From NCBI GenBank assembly GCA_026770595.1, contig MU634167.1:1-14930 (forward strand): a DNA stretch of 14,930 bases, given 5' to 3'. The notes below the pieces were generated by a model that saw nothing but the letters and a program-made list of their open reading frames with translations, was not told the DNA's origin and ran no database searches. This document shows, piece after piece, positions 7,343 to 14,930 of the stretch (the first letter of the stretch is position 1; the number at the start of each line of letters is the position of its first letter). The position numbers and the translations under genes were made by a program. The stretch is from Ochromonadaceae sp. CCMP2298 (Eukaryota; Sar; Synurophyceae; Ochromonadales; Ochromonadaceae).

Positions 7343-9991
7343 CTAGAAGTCAAACTCGTCATCTTTGCCATCTCTGCCGCGATCCCCCTCCCCATCCTGT
7401 TCAGAGCGTGTCTGAGGTCGTTCCCTACCCCCATCCCAACCCCCACCCCCCATGCTAAGCCGATCTGAGTCGTTGTCCCCGTCTAAGTCCCGAAGGGGCG
7501 GCGGCTGGTAGATGGCCTCCTCCTCCTCAAACTCGTCCTCGTCCAGCTCGGCAGCGCGTTTTCCGGGGTATTTTCGGGAAGATCCGCTGCCCCCGCTGCC
7601 CCCGTCTCTACCAGCGTTCCAGGAATTCCCAGCAATCTCAGTAGCGATCGCTTTAGGGGAACCGTAGCCCCTCCAGGAGTCCATCCCACCCTTGCCCCCC
7701 ACTTCCATGCCCGCCCCCACCAGAGGCGCTGGGCTGGGGCTGAATTTGGGGCTGCTCTTGCTATCGTCCCGGGCGCGGTAGGGGGGTGAGGGGGATCTTT
7801 CCTGGTCTGGGGGTATGAGAGCCAGCTGCAGTAGGCTGCTGACCTTACGAGTGAGACGCCCATCTCCCTCGGTGGTGGCCATCAGCGCAGATGTGAATGC
7901 CTCCGTGAGGGGCGCCAGAGAGGCATTATGGCCGGCCACGATCCGGCACAGGTGGGCCGCCAGCTTGTCCCACAGCACCCCAGCACCCAAACCTACCCGC
8001 TTGTACTCCTTCTTCAGCTTCTCCAGACTGACCACGCCGCTGAACGCCTCCGCCGGAATCAGCACTGCGGACTTGCCCCTCACGAGGGAAATAATAGCTG
8101 CGCACAGCGCCGCATCGGGGGTTTTTAGGATTTCCATCTCAAGCCCATTCCCGCTCCTCGCCAGGTGGAGCAGTTTTGTAGCCTGGGGGTAGCCGGACAG
8201 ATTCTGGTAGAGGGAGGCCAGGGGGGCGGCGCGCATCTCCGCAGCAGCACAGAGTCGGCCTAGCACCTCGGCAGCCCTGGCTACGTCCATGTGCAGTGCC
8301 ATATCTGTAGCGGAGGTGGCGAGGCTGTCTGACGTGCTCTTGTCGCTTCGGACGCTCCTGCCGGGGCTGATAGGGGCTGTGCCTGTGCCCGTGTTGTCGC
8401 TGGCATTGCTGCCCCCTCTGCCGCGTCTCCTGTCCTCCTCGTCGCTGAGGTCGGCTGCGATGGAGGTAGATAGAGCAGAGACGGCAGATGTGTTTGTAGC
8501 GTACTGCTCATCATGCTGTGTGTTGACATGTGCCCTCACTCCCCCCACTGTCCCCACACCTACACCCCTTACATCCGCCTCTGATGTTTCCGACTTGAAA
8601 GCGGCCGATCGCAGACCGGTGGCATGGGGGGACAAGGCAAGGGCAGGGGTGGGGGCGGAGGCAGGAGTGGGGGCAGAGGCAGTAGGGGTGGGGGCAGAGG
8701 AGGGAACTTCTGTGTGCGCAGACGGTAGGGGCGAGCTGAGGTGAGAAGGGCGGCGGGGAGATGCTGACGTAGAGATAGAGAGTAATGCGGGCGCAGGCGC
8801 GGAGGCAGAGGGAGACAGAGGCACAGACATGGGGGGGGCCTTGGAGGGAGAGCCCACCAGCAGGCTCAAACGCCTCTGCGCAGGTGAGCCAGCATCCATC
8901 CCACCCGGGTTTCTCACATCGGATGGGCGTTCTGCAGGGCTGGGCATAGGAGGAGCGGCATAGACTGTGGAGCTAGAGGAGCGGGAACGCGGCGTGTAAG
9001 CCATAGCTGCAGGCTGTCCATACCCATCCCCGTACTCATCCCCCTCATCGACCACGCACCCGTACGCATCAATGCGAGGGTCTGCGGACAGCAGGCTGTT
9101 TACCTTGCTGGGCGACCCTCCCTGTGTCTGCCCCTGTGTCTGCACCTGCGACTGCGCCTGCGCCTGCACCTGCAAGGCGGGGGGGAGGGCGTACCCAACC
9201 CCCTGCTTCTCCGCCTGCGCCATCTGTGCCCTATGTGCCATCTGCCGCATTTGCAGCTCCGTCGTGTTGGGAGGTCTGTAGGAAGCCCTCATATGGGCCG
9301 GCACGTCAGACTGTACTACGGGGGAGTCGATCTCCTCTCGCATGCGTTGTACGTTGTGGGATACTAAGTCACGCATGTCGGCAGTAGCAGAGGCCAGCTG
9401 CTGTATTATACGCTTATCCACTGCCCTCCCCTCCTCCTCAAGCAGTACGGCGGCAGCGTTTGCCTCAAGAACGTTGTGCTGCTCGGCAGCCAGGGACAGC
9501 AATAACTCCTGCCTATGCCTCTCTAGCTCATGCTTTATCTCGTTCTCCTTCACCAGCTCCAACTTCAACTGCTCCCTGCGCTTCATAGACTGCTCCTTCT
9601 CCACCTTTATATCGTTCACCTTCTGCTGCAGGTGGATGGCCTGGTAGCGGTGCCAGACGGGCAGAGCTGCGTCCAGATGCTTCAAGTACTGCTCCTTCGC
9701 CAACTTCAACCTGTCCAAGGACTGAGGCTTCAAGGCCAGATTCGCCCTCGCAGTGCGCGCATTATCCAACGTCGCCGATGCCATCTCCTCCCTCAGGGCC
9801 TGGTTCCGCAGCCTCGCGCGGCCGTTTTGCTCCTCGATCGCAGCGGAGAGTCTCTCGCAGCTCTCCTGACGCACCTCCTTCAGTTCCGCGAGAGTCACAG
9901 AGCGCACGTTGAGCTGCTCCTCAAGCATTCTGCGCTTCGCGGCTAGCTCGTGCAGACGCACGTCGGTGTCTTGTCGAATCCGATACTCCAT
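7343..9991 (-). CDS. Coiled-coil protein, kizuna-like at the N-terminus, 882 aa
   Basis: One uninterrupted frame with no intron needed. The ATG at 9991 is the first after an upstream in-frame TGA. Residues 5-220 are strongly helical and charged, a predicted coiled coil. Within them, RLHELAAKRRMLEEQL (12-27), EEQNGRARLRNQAL (53-66) and DRLKLAKEQYLKHL (93-106) recall the conserved N-terminal region of kizuna, a PLK1-phosphorylated protein of centrosomes and basal bodies. Residues 230-555 are low complexity: Gln/Met-rich near 245-290, then Ser/Pro/Ala-rich with many SP sites (GSPSK, PLSPS), plausible kinase targets. Residues about 556-730 form an Ala/Leu-rich, probably all-helical domain that I do not recognise. 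The tail is Ser/Gly-rich with an acidic patch (ELDEDEFEEEEAIY, 815-828) and ends DDEFDF. The kizuna link rests on recalled motif similarity over about 100 residues. It could instead be another centrosomal or cytoskeletal coiled-coil protein. That the gene is real is well supported by its length and composition. Confidence 0.75.
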   Translation of the reverse strand: MEYRIRQDTDVRLHELAAKRRMLEEQLNVRSVTLAELKEVRQESCERLSAAIEEQNGRARLRNQALREEMASATLDNARTARANLALKPQSLDRLKLAKEQYLKHLDAALPVWHRYQAIHLQQKVNDIKVEKEQSMKRREQLKLELVKENEIKHELERHRQELLLSLAAEQHNVLEANAAAVLLEEEGRAVDKRIIQQLASATADMRDLVSHNVQRMREEIDSPVVQSDVPAHMRASYRPPNTTELQMRQMAHRAQMAQAEKQGVGYALPPALQVQAQAQSQVQTQGQTQGGSPSKVNSLLSADPRIDAYGCVVDEGDEYGDGYGQPAAMAYTPRSRSSSSTVYAAPPMPSPAERPSDVRNPGGMDAGSPAQRRLSLLVGSPSKAPPMSVPLSPSASAPAPALLSISTSASPRRPSHLSSPLPSAHTEVPSSAPTPTASAPTPASAPTPALALSPHATGLRSAAFKSETSEADVRGVGVGTVGGVRAHVNTQHDEQYATNTSAVSALSTSIAADLSDEEDRRRGRGGSNASDNTGTGTAPISPGRSVRSDKSTSDSLATSATDMALHMDVARAAEVLGRLCAAAEMRAAPLASLYQNLSGYPQATKLLHLARSGNGLEMEILKTPDAALCAAIISLVRGKSAVLIPAEAFSGVVSLEKLKKEYKRVGLGAGVLWDKLAAHLCRIVAGHNASLAPLTEAFTSALMATTEGDGRLTRKVSSLLQLALIPPDQERSPSPPYRARDDSKSSPKFSPSPAPLVGAGMEVGGKGGMDSWRGYGSPKAIATEIAGNSWNAGRDGGSGGSGSSRKYPGKRAAELDEDEFEEEEAIYQPPPLRDLDGDNDSDRLSMGGGGWDGGRERPQTRSEQDGEGDRGRDGKDDEFDF

Positions 9992-10256
9992 CTCTGTTGC
10001 TGTCGGTGCTCCTCAGTTTCCGCGTTACAAGTTCGTTCTTGCCAGCAACAGGTATCCAATCGCTCCTGCTGCGCCTTCACGAACGGCACCTCGTCTGCGC
10101 CCCCTCTTGGGCGATACAAGACAGCAGAAATGAACCTGCCCACGCAGAGGAGAAGTGGAGCGGCGAGCTTTCTGGCACGCAGAGGATGAGTCGAGGGTGG
10201 ATGAGTTCCTCCTAAAAAGGTCCCAACTTGGAAAAAAGTAACGAATAGTCTTTCCG

Positions 10257-10281
10257 CTAACCCTTTCCCAGAAAGGGTTAG
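10257..10281. repeat. Perfect 11 bp inverted repeat with 3 nt loop
   Basis: CTAACCCTTTC, loop CCA, then GAAAGGGTTAG: both arms match at every base. It lies 266 bp upstream of the coiled-coil gene's start codon and about 80 bp outside the large foldback element. The arms contain the telomere-like word CTAACCC/GGGTTAG. It could be a symmetric protein-binding site, a cruciform or a relic of a small element. Confidence 0.8.
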
Positions 10282-10359
10282 ATAAATATTCCACAGCAAA
10301 AACCGACCACCCCCCCGCTTTGATGCGGTTGACATCTATAACAATTTCAATGACAACCG

Positions 10360-10600
10360 AAAGATGTGCAATACATCTATTATTTAATTAAAATTGTATT
10401 TAAATGCATTTAAATCTATATTAGATGTTCTATTGAGAGGTTGCTATTAACAAATTCGCATTAATTGGCGCCATAAACAAAATCAAGGCGCCAATTAATG
10501 CGAATTTGTCAATAGTAATCTCTCAATACAACATATAATATAGATTTAAATGCATTTTAAATACAGTTTTAATTAAGTAATAGATATATTGCACATCTTT
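10360..10600. mobile_element. Foldback/MITE-like element with 113 nt inverted arms
   Basis: The left arm (10360-10472) and right arm (10487-10600) are near-perfect reverse complements separated by 14 nt. I count about nine differences, including one single-base indel, so about 92% identity. The innermost 23 bp, ending in GGCGCC, match perfectly. Each arm contains ATTTAAATGCATTTAAAT or a one-base variant, itself an 18 bp palindrome in the left arm (10398-10415). The element is strongly AT-rich in GC-richer surroundings and has no coding capacity. Weaker similarity seems to continue outward to roughly 10330 and 10640, so the ends and any target-site duplication are uncertain. A non-autonomous DNA transposon is the simplest reading. 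A hairpin RNA source is another. Confidence 0.75.
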
Positions 10601-11020
10601 TATTAGCACCTAAAATTGTAATCAACGTCAATCTCATCAAAGTCGGGGGGTGGGCGTGGTTTTTGTACTGGTGGGCGTGTTTTTTTGCGGCTATGGGTTT
10701 GTGTGGACGTTTCGTATTTTCAGGCGTTTTGGGGGATAACTTACGCACGTCAAGGCGTCGCACGCACCTCCACCTCCCTTGCTCCACTTCATGAGCGGAA
10801 TTCTGTGAGGATCTGCTCTGGATACTGCAGGATTCCTGGCCCATCTTGCAAAGGAAAGAGGATCCATCGGTGGTCGAAGGAGCCCGCTCGCTCTGCGTCG
10901 ATACTGCGCCGCTTCGGATCGGTTGGGGGCACTCAGGAAGCCTGGCAAGCACGCCATCGCGCGGGGCATGGAACTCTGAGCCTCGCTCTTAGCTCTTTCG
11001 ATTAGGAAGCATCAAAAGAT

Positions 11021-14000
11021 ATGTCGGAGTCCTCAGAGGTAGGAGTTGCATTGATCAAAGTGCGATGGCCGACTAATCCTCCTAACTCCTTTCGTCTCCT
11101 CGTTTCCTCGTTTCTTAACAGATGGACATGCTTGGCTCGGATGACATGGGGGGGAAAGATTCAGGTGCGCGCCATGATGGCAATTGCCTGATTCCGACAA
11201 CACTGCGTTCCTGTTAACGATTTAGTACTTTCATATCGTTGCGCCTCCTCGTTTGCAAGCACTGATGAGCTCTCTAACGTATGTCACCTTACCCTGCCCA
11301 CTCTCTCGTCTCTCCTCTCTCCACAATCCTCCCACAGCTGCCGGCCGCTGGACACCCGAGGAGCACGCGTTGTTCCTCCTAGGTCTGGAACGCTACCAGA
11401 AGCAGTGGAAGTTGATAGCAGATCTGGTGCAGACACGCACAGTGGTACAGATTCGCACACACGCGCAGAAATATTTCCAGAAACAGAATCGAAGCTGTAA
11501 GGACGGGGGGGCGGAGGTGAGCAGCAGCATCCGCATTGACACTAAGCTCCCTGCGGGGATGGGGACGGGGACAAAAGTGATGGGTTCAGAGAGCTCCCCT
11601 GCGCACTCTGAGAGCGGGGAAAGCGGGCAGAGCCTGACCTCCTCCGCATCCGAGGGGGAGGGGGACACGGACTCGGAGAACGCACAGGCGCTGATGCAGG
11701 CACAGCAGACGCAGGCTCCCATTCGCGATCAGGCGGGGACAGGGCGTGGTGCGCCTGAGGCCCCACTGCATCTGCGGTTGCCCCCCTTGTCCTTGGAAAG
11801 GGGAGAAAGTGAGGGGGGGGTGGGGGATGGGAATATTGACAGCAGAGACGGCGACAGCAGGGACGGGGCGGGGTCGTTTTCGCCCAAGAAGAGATATCGC
11901 GAGAAAGAGGGGTACGTATGTGCCGAGAACAGTCCCAAGAAGTCCAGTTGCGGGCACTCTCCTGCGTCCGTTAAGTCTACCACCCCCCCTCCTACCGGTA
12001 CCACCACCCCCACTCCCGGCACCACCTCAGCCTTGCCCACCTCAGCCTCAGCCCCTACTCTCTCCACATCAACCTCCACCTCCGTTCCCACCTCAATCTC
12101 CACCTCCCCTACGGGCGAGAGGGGAGAGATCGACGATGAGACGATCCTGCACCTTCTGCAGAAGATCGACTGGGCACCCCAAGACGACACGTATCTCACG
12201 CATAGTATGCATGTGAATATGCAAAAGGATTCGAATTATTCGAATAAACATTCGAATAACTCGTATACGCATGCCTTGCACACGCATAACGTGCTAGCTG
12301 CTGCTATGCATAATATGCCTAATACGCATACGCATCAGGCGATGCATAGTGCCGACCCTCACCCCTATGATGCACACGCACATCCTGACGTAGACCGGGA
12401 TGGGCACATGGACACAGATGCGCACGCGTGCAGCCACGCGCAGATGCAGAGACAGATGCAGATGCAAAGGCAGATGGCGCAGAGGCAGATACAGGAACGG
12501 ATGAGGCAGATGCAGGGACGGGTGCAGGTGCAGGTGCAGGTACAGGAACGGGGTCATGAAAAGGTGCCGAGGTCTGGCTCCGGCTCCCCCAGCTCCGGCC
12601 GCACAGACCACTCCCCCTCCTCCTCCGCTAAATCCTTGACGGGGGGGGTCGTGGGCGGAGAGGGTGACGTAGAGGGCCTGTCCGTTCTAGGCAGCAGCCC
12701 TAGCGGGGGCGGTGGTGGTGGCGTGGACCGCGTTGGTTCTTTCAGCCCCACACAGGAGGGCCCGGGTGAGGCCACCAAGCAGGACCAGTACAATAACCAA
12801 CAGCAACACAACCAGCAGTATAGTAGCCAGCATCAACAGCATCAACAGCAGCAACAGCAGCAACAGCAGCAACATCAGCAACAGCAGCAACAGCAGCAAC
12901 AGCAGCAACAGCAACATCATCAACAGCGACAGCAATATATCATTGACCAGCAGCAACACAACCAACAACAGCAACAACAGCGGCCGCCCACCGACCATAT
13001 ATATCTCTACAGCCAGCTTCAGGACACGAACATGGGTTCTATGGGCTCAATGGGTGTGGGCATGGGTAGCATGCGTTCCATGTCAGTGGGTAGCTACCTC
13101 CCCCCCCATCTTCCCCACATCCCTCTGCCCCCCATACATTCCATGGGCTCTCGCCCCGCTCCCTCCTCCGACCTGTACCTGTCCGCCATCGAAAACGTAG
13201 GAGACGGGAGCGCGGAGAATGCTAACGGAAATGTGAGGTATGGGGGGGTGCCCGAGTCTCCCTCACTAGATACCCTTCGGGAGTTGGGGAATGTGGGACC
13301 CGATCGAGAGGGTGGGGAGGCTGATAGGGGGGATGACCAGGAAAGGGTGAATGAGTGGGAGATGGGGGATGTGGGGGGGGCGGGGGATATTGGTGATGTG
13401 GGGGATGAGGTAGAGGAGAGGGGGTATATTGAGAGGGGGATGGAGAGGGGGGATATGAGGAGGGGGGTGGAGGACGAGACGGAAGCGGAGGACGAGAGCG
13501 CTTTCTACAGTCACGTTAGAAGATTCAGTATGTCTCAGGAGCCTCTAGACATGCTGGCAGGTGTGAGGGTAGGGGGTAAGGAGATATACACGTCCGGATT
13601 GCGGCTAACCCTCTACAGAGGGGGGTCAGGGGCGGCAATAGGGACAGAGACAGAATCAGCGGAAGTACCTCTAGTCTACCCCGCCGTGCCCCGCAAGCGC
13701 GGCAGACCCCGCAAGATCCCCCTCCCTCCAGTCGCCACCCCCTTCCCCGGATATCCTCCATATGCATACCCCGGACTGACAGGATTTTCGGACTCAGGGA
13801 TGTCAAATATCTCCCCCATCCCGCGTAAAGCCAAGGCTCTGAAAAGCCGCTACTTGGCCCCTGCGCCCCCGCCGACCCTCACCTCGCACGCGCACGGCAC
13901 GCGCAGGCGTAGCGTCTCAATGGGGGTGGTGAACACAGACACAGGCGTTGGCATGGGCGTTGGTATGGGCGTGGAAATGGGCGTGGGTATGGGCGTGGGC

Positions 14001-14429
14001 AGAGCAGAGAGTGGGTTTCCGGGGTTACCGGGGGACATGGTCTTGGGCTTGGGGATACCACAAGTGAGGGAATCCGAGTCCCTCACTCCTGAGCCCCTCA
14101 CCCCCAGCGGCGTGGCTGCTGTGGCATTCGCGCACCTGGGGCTGACCGCGCAAGTGCGGGAGCCGATTAGGGAGTTACCGGACACTACCCCCAGTACCTG
14201 TGCCAGTGCGGCTGCGGATGCGGGTGTTGGTGCCAGTGTTGGTGCCAGTGAGGATGTGGGGACAGCCCCCCCCCCGAGAGCTACGGGTGCTGGGGCGGGT
14301 GCTGGGAGTGCCGTGGATACCGGGGGTGCTGATGCTACTAGTATCACAACTGCTACCGGTGCGGGTGCGGCCACTGGCTCTGGCGCTCTGGACGACGGTA
14401 TGCTAGGATTCCTGGAGGACTTCGAGTGA
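11021..14429 (+). CDS. SHAQKYF-class MYB-like transcription factor with AT-hook and polyglutamine, three exons
   Basis: Predicted nuclear DNA-binding regulator of 1050 aa. Proposed exons are 11021-11038, 11122-11164 and 11338-14429. The ATG at 11021 follows an in-frame TAG (11003-11005). Splicing gives an acidic start (MSESSE, then MDMLGSDD) that runs into the single MYB repeat at residues 23-70: GRWTPEEHALFLLGLERY with W25, W44, and RTHAQKYFQK at 60-69, the variant signature of SHAQKYF proteins. The rest is mostly disordered: Ser/Pro/Thr-rich (90-275), an acidic helix-forming segment (DDETILHLLQKIDWAPQDD, about 283-301), a Met/Gln-rich repeat (about 381-408), a polyglutamine/Asn/His tract (about 504-570), a Met/Gly/Ser repeat, an acidic Gly-rich stretch (about 645-745), an AT-hook (RKRGRPRK, 806-813) that should bind AT-rich minor grooves, a GVGMGV repeat, and an acidic end (LGFLEDFE), possibly for activation. 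The MYB call is firm. The two tiny first exons are inferred from splice signals and frame only. Confidence 0.85.
11039..11121 (+). other. Intron 1 of the MYB gene (83 nt, inferred)
   Basis: The donor is GAG|GTAGGA and the acceptor CTTAACAG after a T/C-rich run, phase 0. It follows a first exon of only 18 nt. The frame and the pyrimidine tract fit well, but such a short exon needs transcript evidence. Starting at the ATG just after the acceptor (11122) would give a protein only six residues shorter. Confidence 0.6.
11165..11337 (+). other. Intron 2 of the MYB gene (173 nt, inferred)
   Basis: The donor GTGCGC is weak. The acceptor CAATCCTCCCACAG lies in a clear pyrimidine-rich tract. Phase 1, completing the Ala21 codon (G|CT), so that KDS joins directly to AAGRWTPEEH. 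The 3' part of the intron is open in the downstream frame from an ATG at 11265, so an alternative transcript could start there and give a different N-terminus before the same MYB repeat. Confidence 0.65.
12785..12985 (+). repeat. CAG/CAA-rich polyglutamine tract in the MYB gene
   Basis: A run of CAG and CAA codons with scattered CAT (His) and AAC (Asn). The longest pure glutamine stretch is about 13 residues. Mixed CAG/CAA use limits slippage compared with a pure CAG run, but length variation between strains is likely. Glutamine-rich tracts are common in eukaryotic transcription factors and often act in protein contacts or activation. Confidence 0.9.
13930..14000 (+). repeat. Short tandem repeat encoding Gly-Val-Gly-Met
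   Basis: A repeated 12 nt word of the type GGCGTTGGTATG or GGCGTGGGTATG encodes GVGMGVGMGVEMGVGMGVG near residues 886-905 of the MYB protein. The copies vary at third codon positions, which suggests an older expansion kept in frame. No function is apparent. Confidence 0.75.
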
Positions 14430-14930
14430 GGGACAGGATCAGACGATCAGACGATCAGACGATCAGACAATCCGAGGATCAATGATTATAGATTAGGCGA
14501 TCGCGGGTCGGGATTCAGGGAATCAGACACGATCACAATTAGACAATAGGGAACATGGGAATCCGACAGCCAAGGGGGAATCAGACAACCAGACCAGGGA
14601 CACCAGGGAATTAGGGAGAACGACTTTTTAGGGAACTAGGGAATCACAACCAAATCAAGGGCGCAGACAGCTGCGTTTGTGTGGGCAGAGGGTCGTGCAA
14701 AGATTAGGATTAGGGGTAGGGTTAGAGGAAGGATGCCCTTATCCCCCCTCACCCCCCTCATCCTAAACTTGCTCTCCCGTTCCACACACACACCACTTAA
14801 ACTCGATTCTTGGTACCTCAAAACCCGATAGAGGACTCATTTACGAAGTACGTAAATATCAGTATCATACATATTGGTACAGAGGGATTAAGCAGTGGCA
14901 TTAATTTATATTAGGGTACTCCTTTTTCTC
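14430..14930. other. 3' flank of the MYB gene with degenerate tandem repeats
   Basis: No coding region is visible. Directly after the stop codon the word GATCAGAC repeats at 10 bp spacing (about 14438-14468). It then decays into related words (AATCAGACA, AATTAGACAAT, AATCCGACA) to about 14600. A telomere-like string, ATTAGGATTAGGGGTAGGG, lies at 14704-14722. The last 100 bases turn AT-rich (TTAATTTATATTAGG). I do not find an AATAAA signal on the plus strand here, so the MYB transcript end is unplaced. Confidence 0.6.
14438..14468 (+). repeat. 10 bp tandem repeat (GATCAGAC core) after the MYB stop codon
   Basis: Consecutive copies of GATCAGACGA-type words start within 15 bp of the stop codon. 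The first copies are almost identical and later ones diverge, which suggests slippage-driven growth from one end. The array would lie in the 3' UTR. Confidence 0.75.

Larger units (their letters stand above)
9992..11020. promoter_or_regulatory. Shared divergent promoter region between the coiled-coil gene and the MYB gene
   Basis: The two genes are transcribed away from each other across 1029 bp, which must hold both promoters and 5' leaders. Visible structure: a perfect hairpin (10257-10281), a large foldback element (10360-10600), and GC-richer unique DNA (10640-11020) next to the MYB start. The open frame running to 11005 on the plus strand shows no recognisable domain and looks incidental. 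No clear TATA box can be separated from the AT-rich element. Confidence 0.55.

Noticed and set aside
9943-10335. Minus-strand frame reading Gln/Glu-rich sequence upstream of the coiled-coil gene
   Set aside because: It overlaps the coiled-coil gene start in another frame. A missed upstream exon is possible, but no convincing splice pair joining it was found, and the ATG at 9991 gives a complete protein.
10685-11005. Plus-strand open frame of 106 codons upstream of the MYB gene
   Set aside because: No recognisable domain or signal. It overlaps other random open frames and lies where the MYB 5' leader and promoter are expected.
12687-12998. Minus-strand open frame encoding a long leucine-rich run
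   Set aside because: It is the antisense of the CAG/CAA tract of the MYB gene (CTG/TTG codons). It has no independent start context or conserved features.

Overview
The window looks like nuclear DNA of a microbial eukaryote. Two genes are split by short GT-AG introns (83 to 251 nt), coding regions are GC-rich, intergenic DNA is AT-richer, there is a Ty1/copia retrotransposon remnant, and there is no sign of operons or Shine-Dalgarno sites. The MYB gene belongs to the SHAQKYF class known from plants, stramenopiles (including oomycetes) and amoebae. The species cannot be fixed from the sequence. A stramenopile or another unicellular protist is my best guess.

Layout. Positions 1-2182 hold the decayed 3' part of a copia pol gene: the integrase C-terminal end, a barely recognisable reverse transcriptase region damaged by tandem duplications, and a frameshifted RNase H. 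A probable 3' LTR follows (about 2237-2865). Positions 3107-6768 (+) hold a three-exon gene for a secreted M12B/reprolysin-like metalloprotease of 1086 aa. Its architecture is signal peptide, propeptide, catalytic domain, IPT/TIG-like domain, MAM-like domain, Pro/Thr linker and two unassigned C-terminal domains. A convergent intergenic region (6769-7342) carries a higher-order tandem repeat and poly(A) signals. Positions 7343-9991 (-) hold an 882 aa protein with an N-terminal coiled coil that resembles the centrosomal/basal-body protein kizuna, a long disordered middle and a helical domain. A divergent intergenic region (9992-11020) contains a 241 bp foldback element with arms of about 113 nt. 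Positions 11021-14429 (+) hold a three-exon gene for a 1050 aa SHAQKYF MYB-like regulator with an AT-hook and a polyglutamine tract. Positions 14430-14930 are repeat-rich flanking DNA.

How they may fit together. The genes do not form a pathway. The protease would act outside the cell or at its surface. The coiled-coil protein and the MYB regulator share a divergent promoter region, so common control is possible. The LTR ends about 240 bp upstream of the protease start and may contribute to its promoter.

The most notable points are the leucine in place of the Met-turn methionine in the protease, the protease's modular architecture, the foldback element in the shared promoter, the ABCABC repeat between the convergent genes, and the telomere-like motif array that forms intron 1 of the protease.
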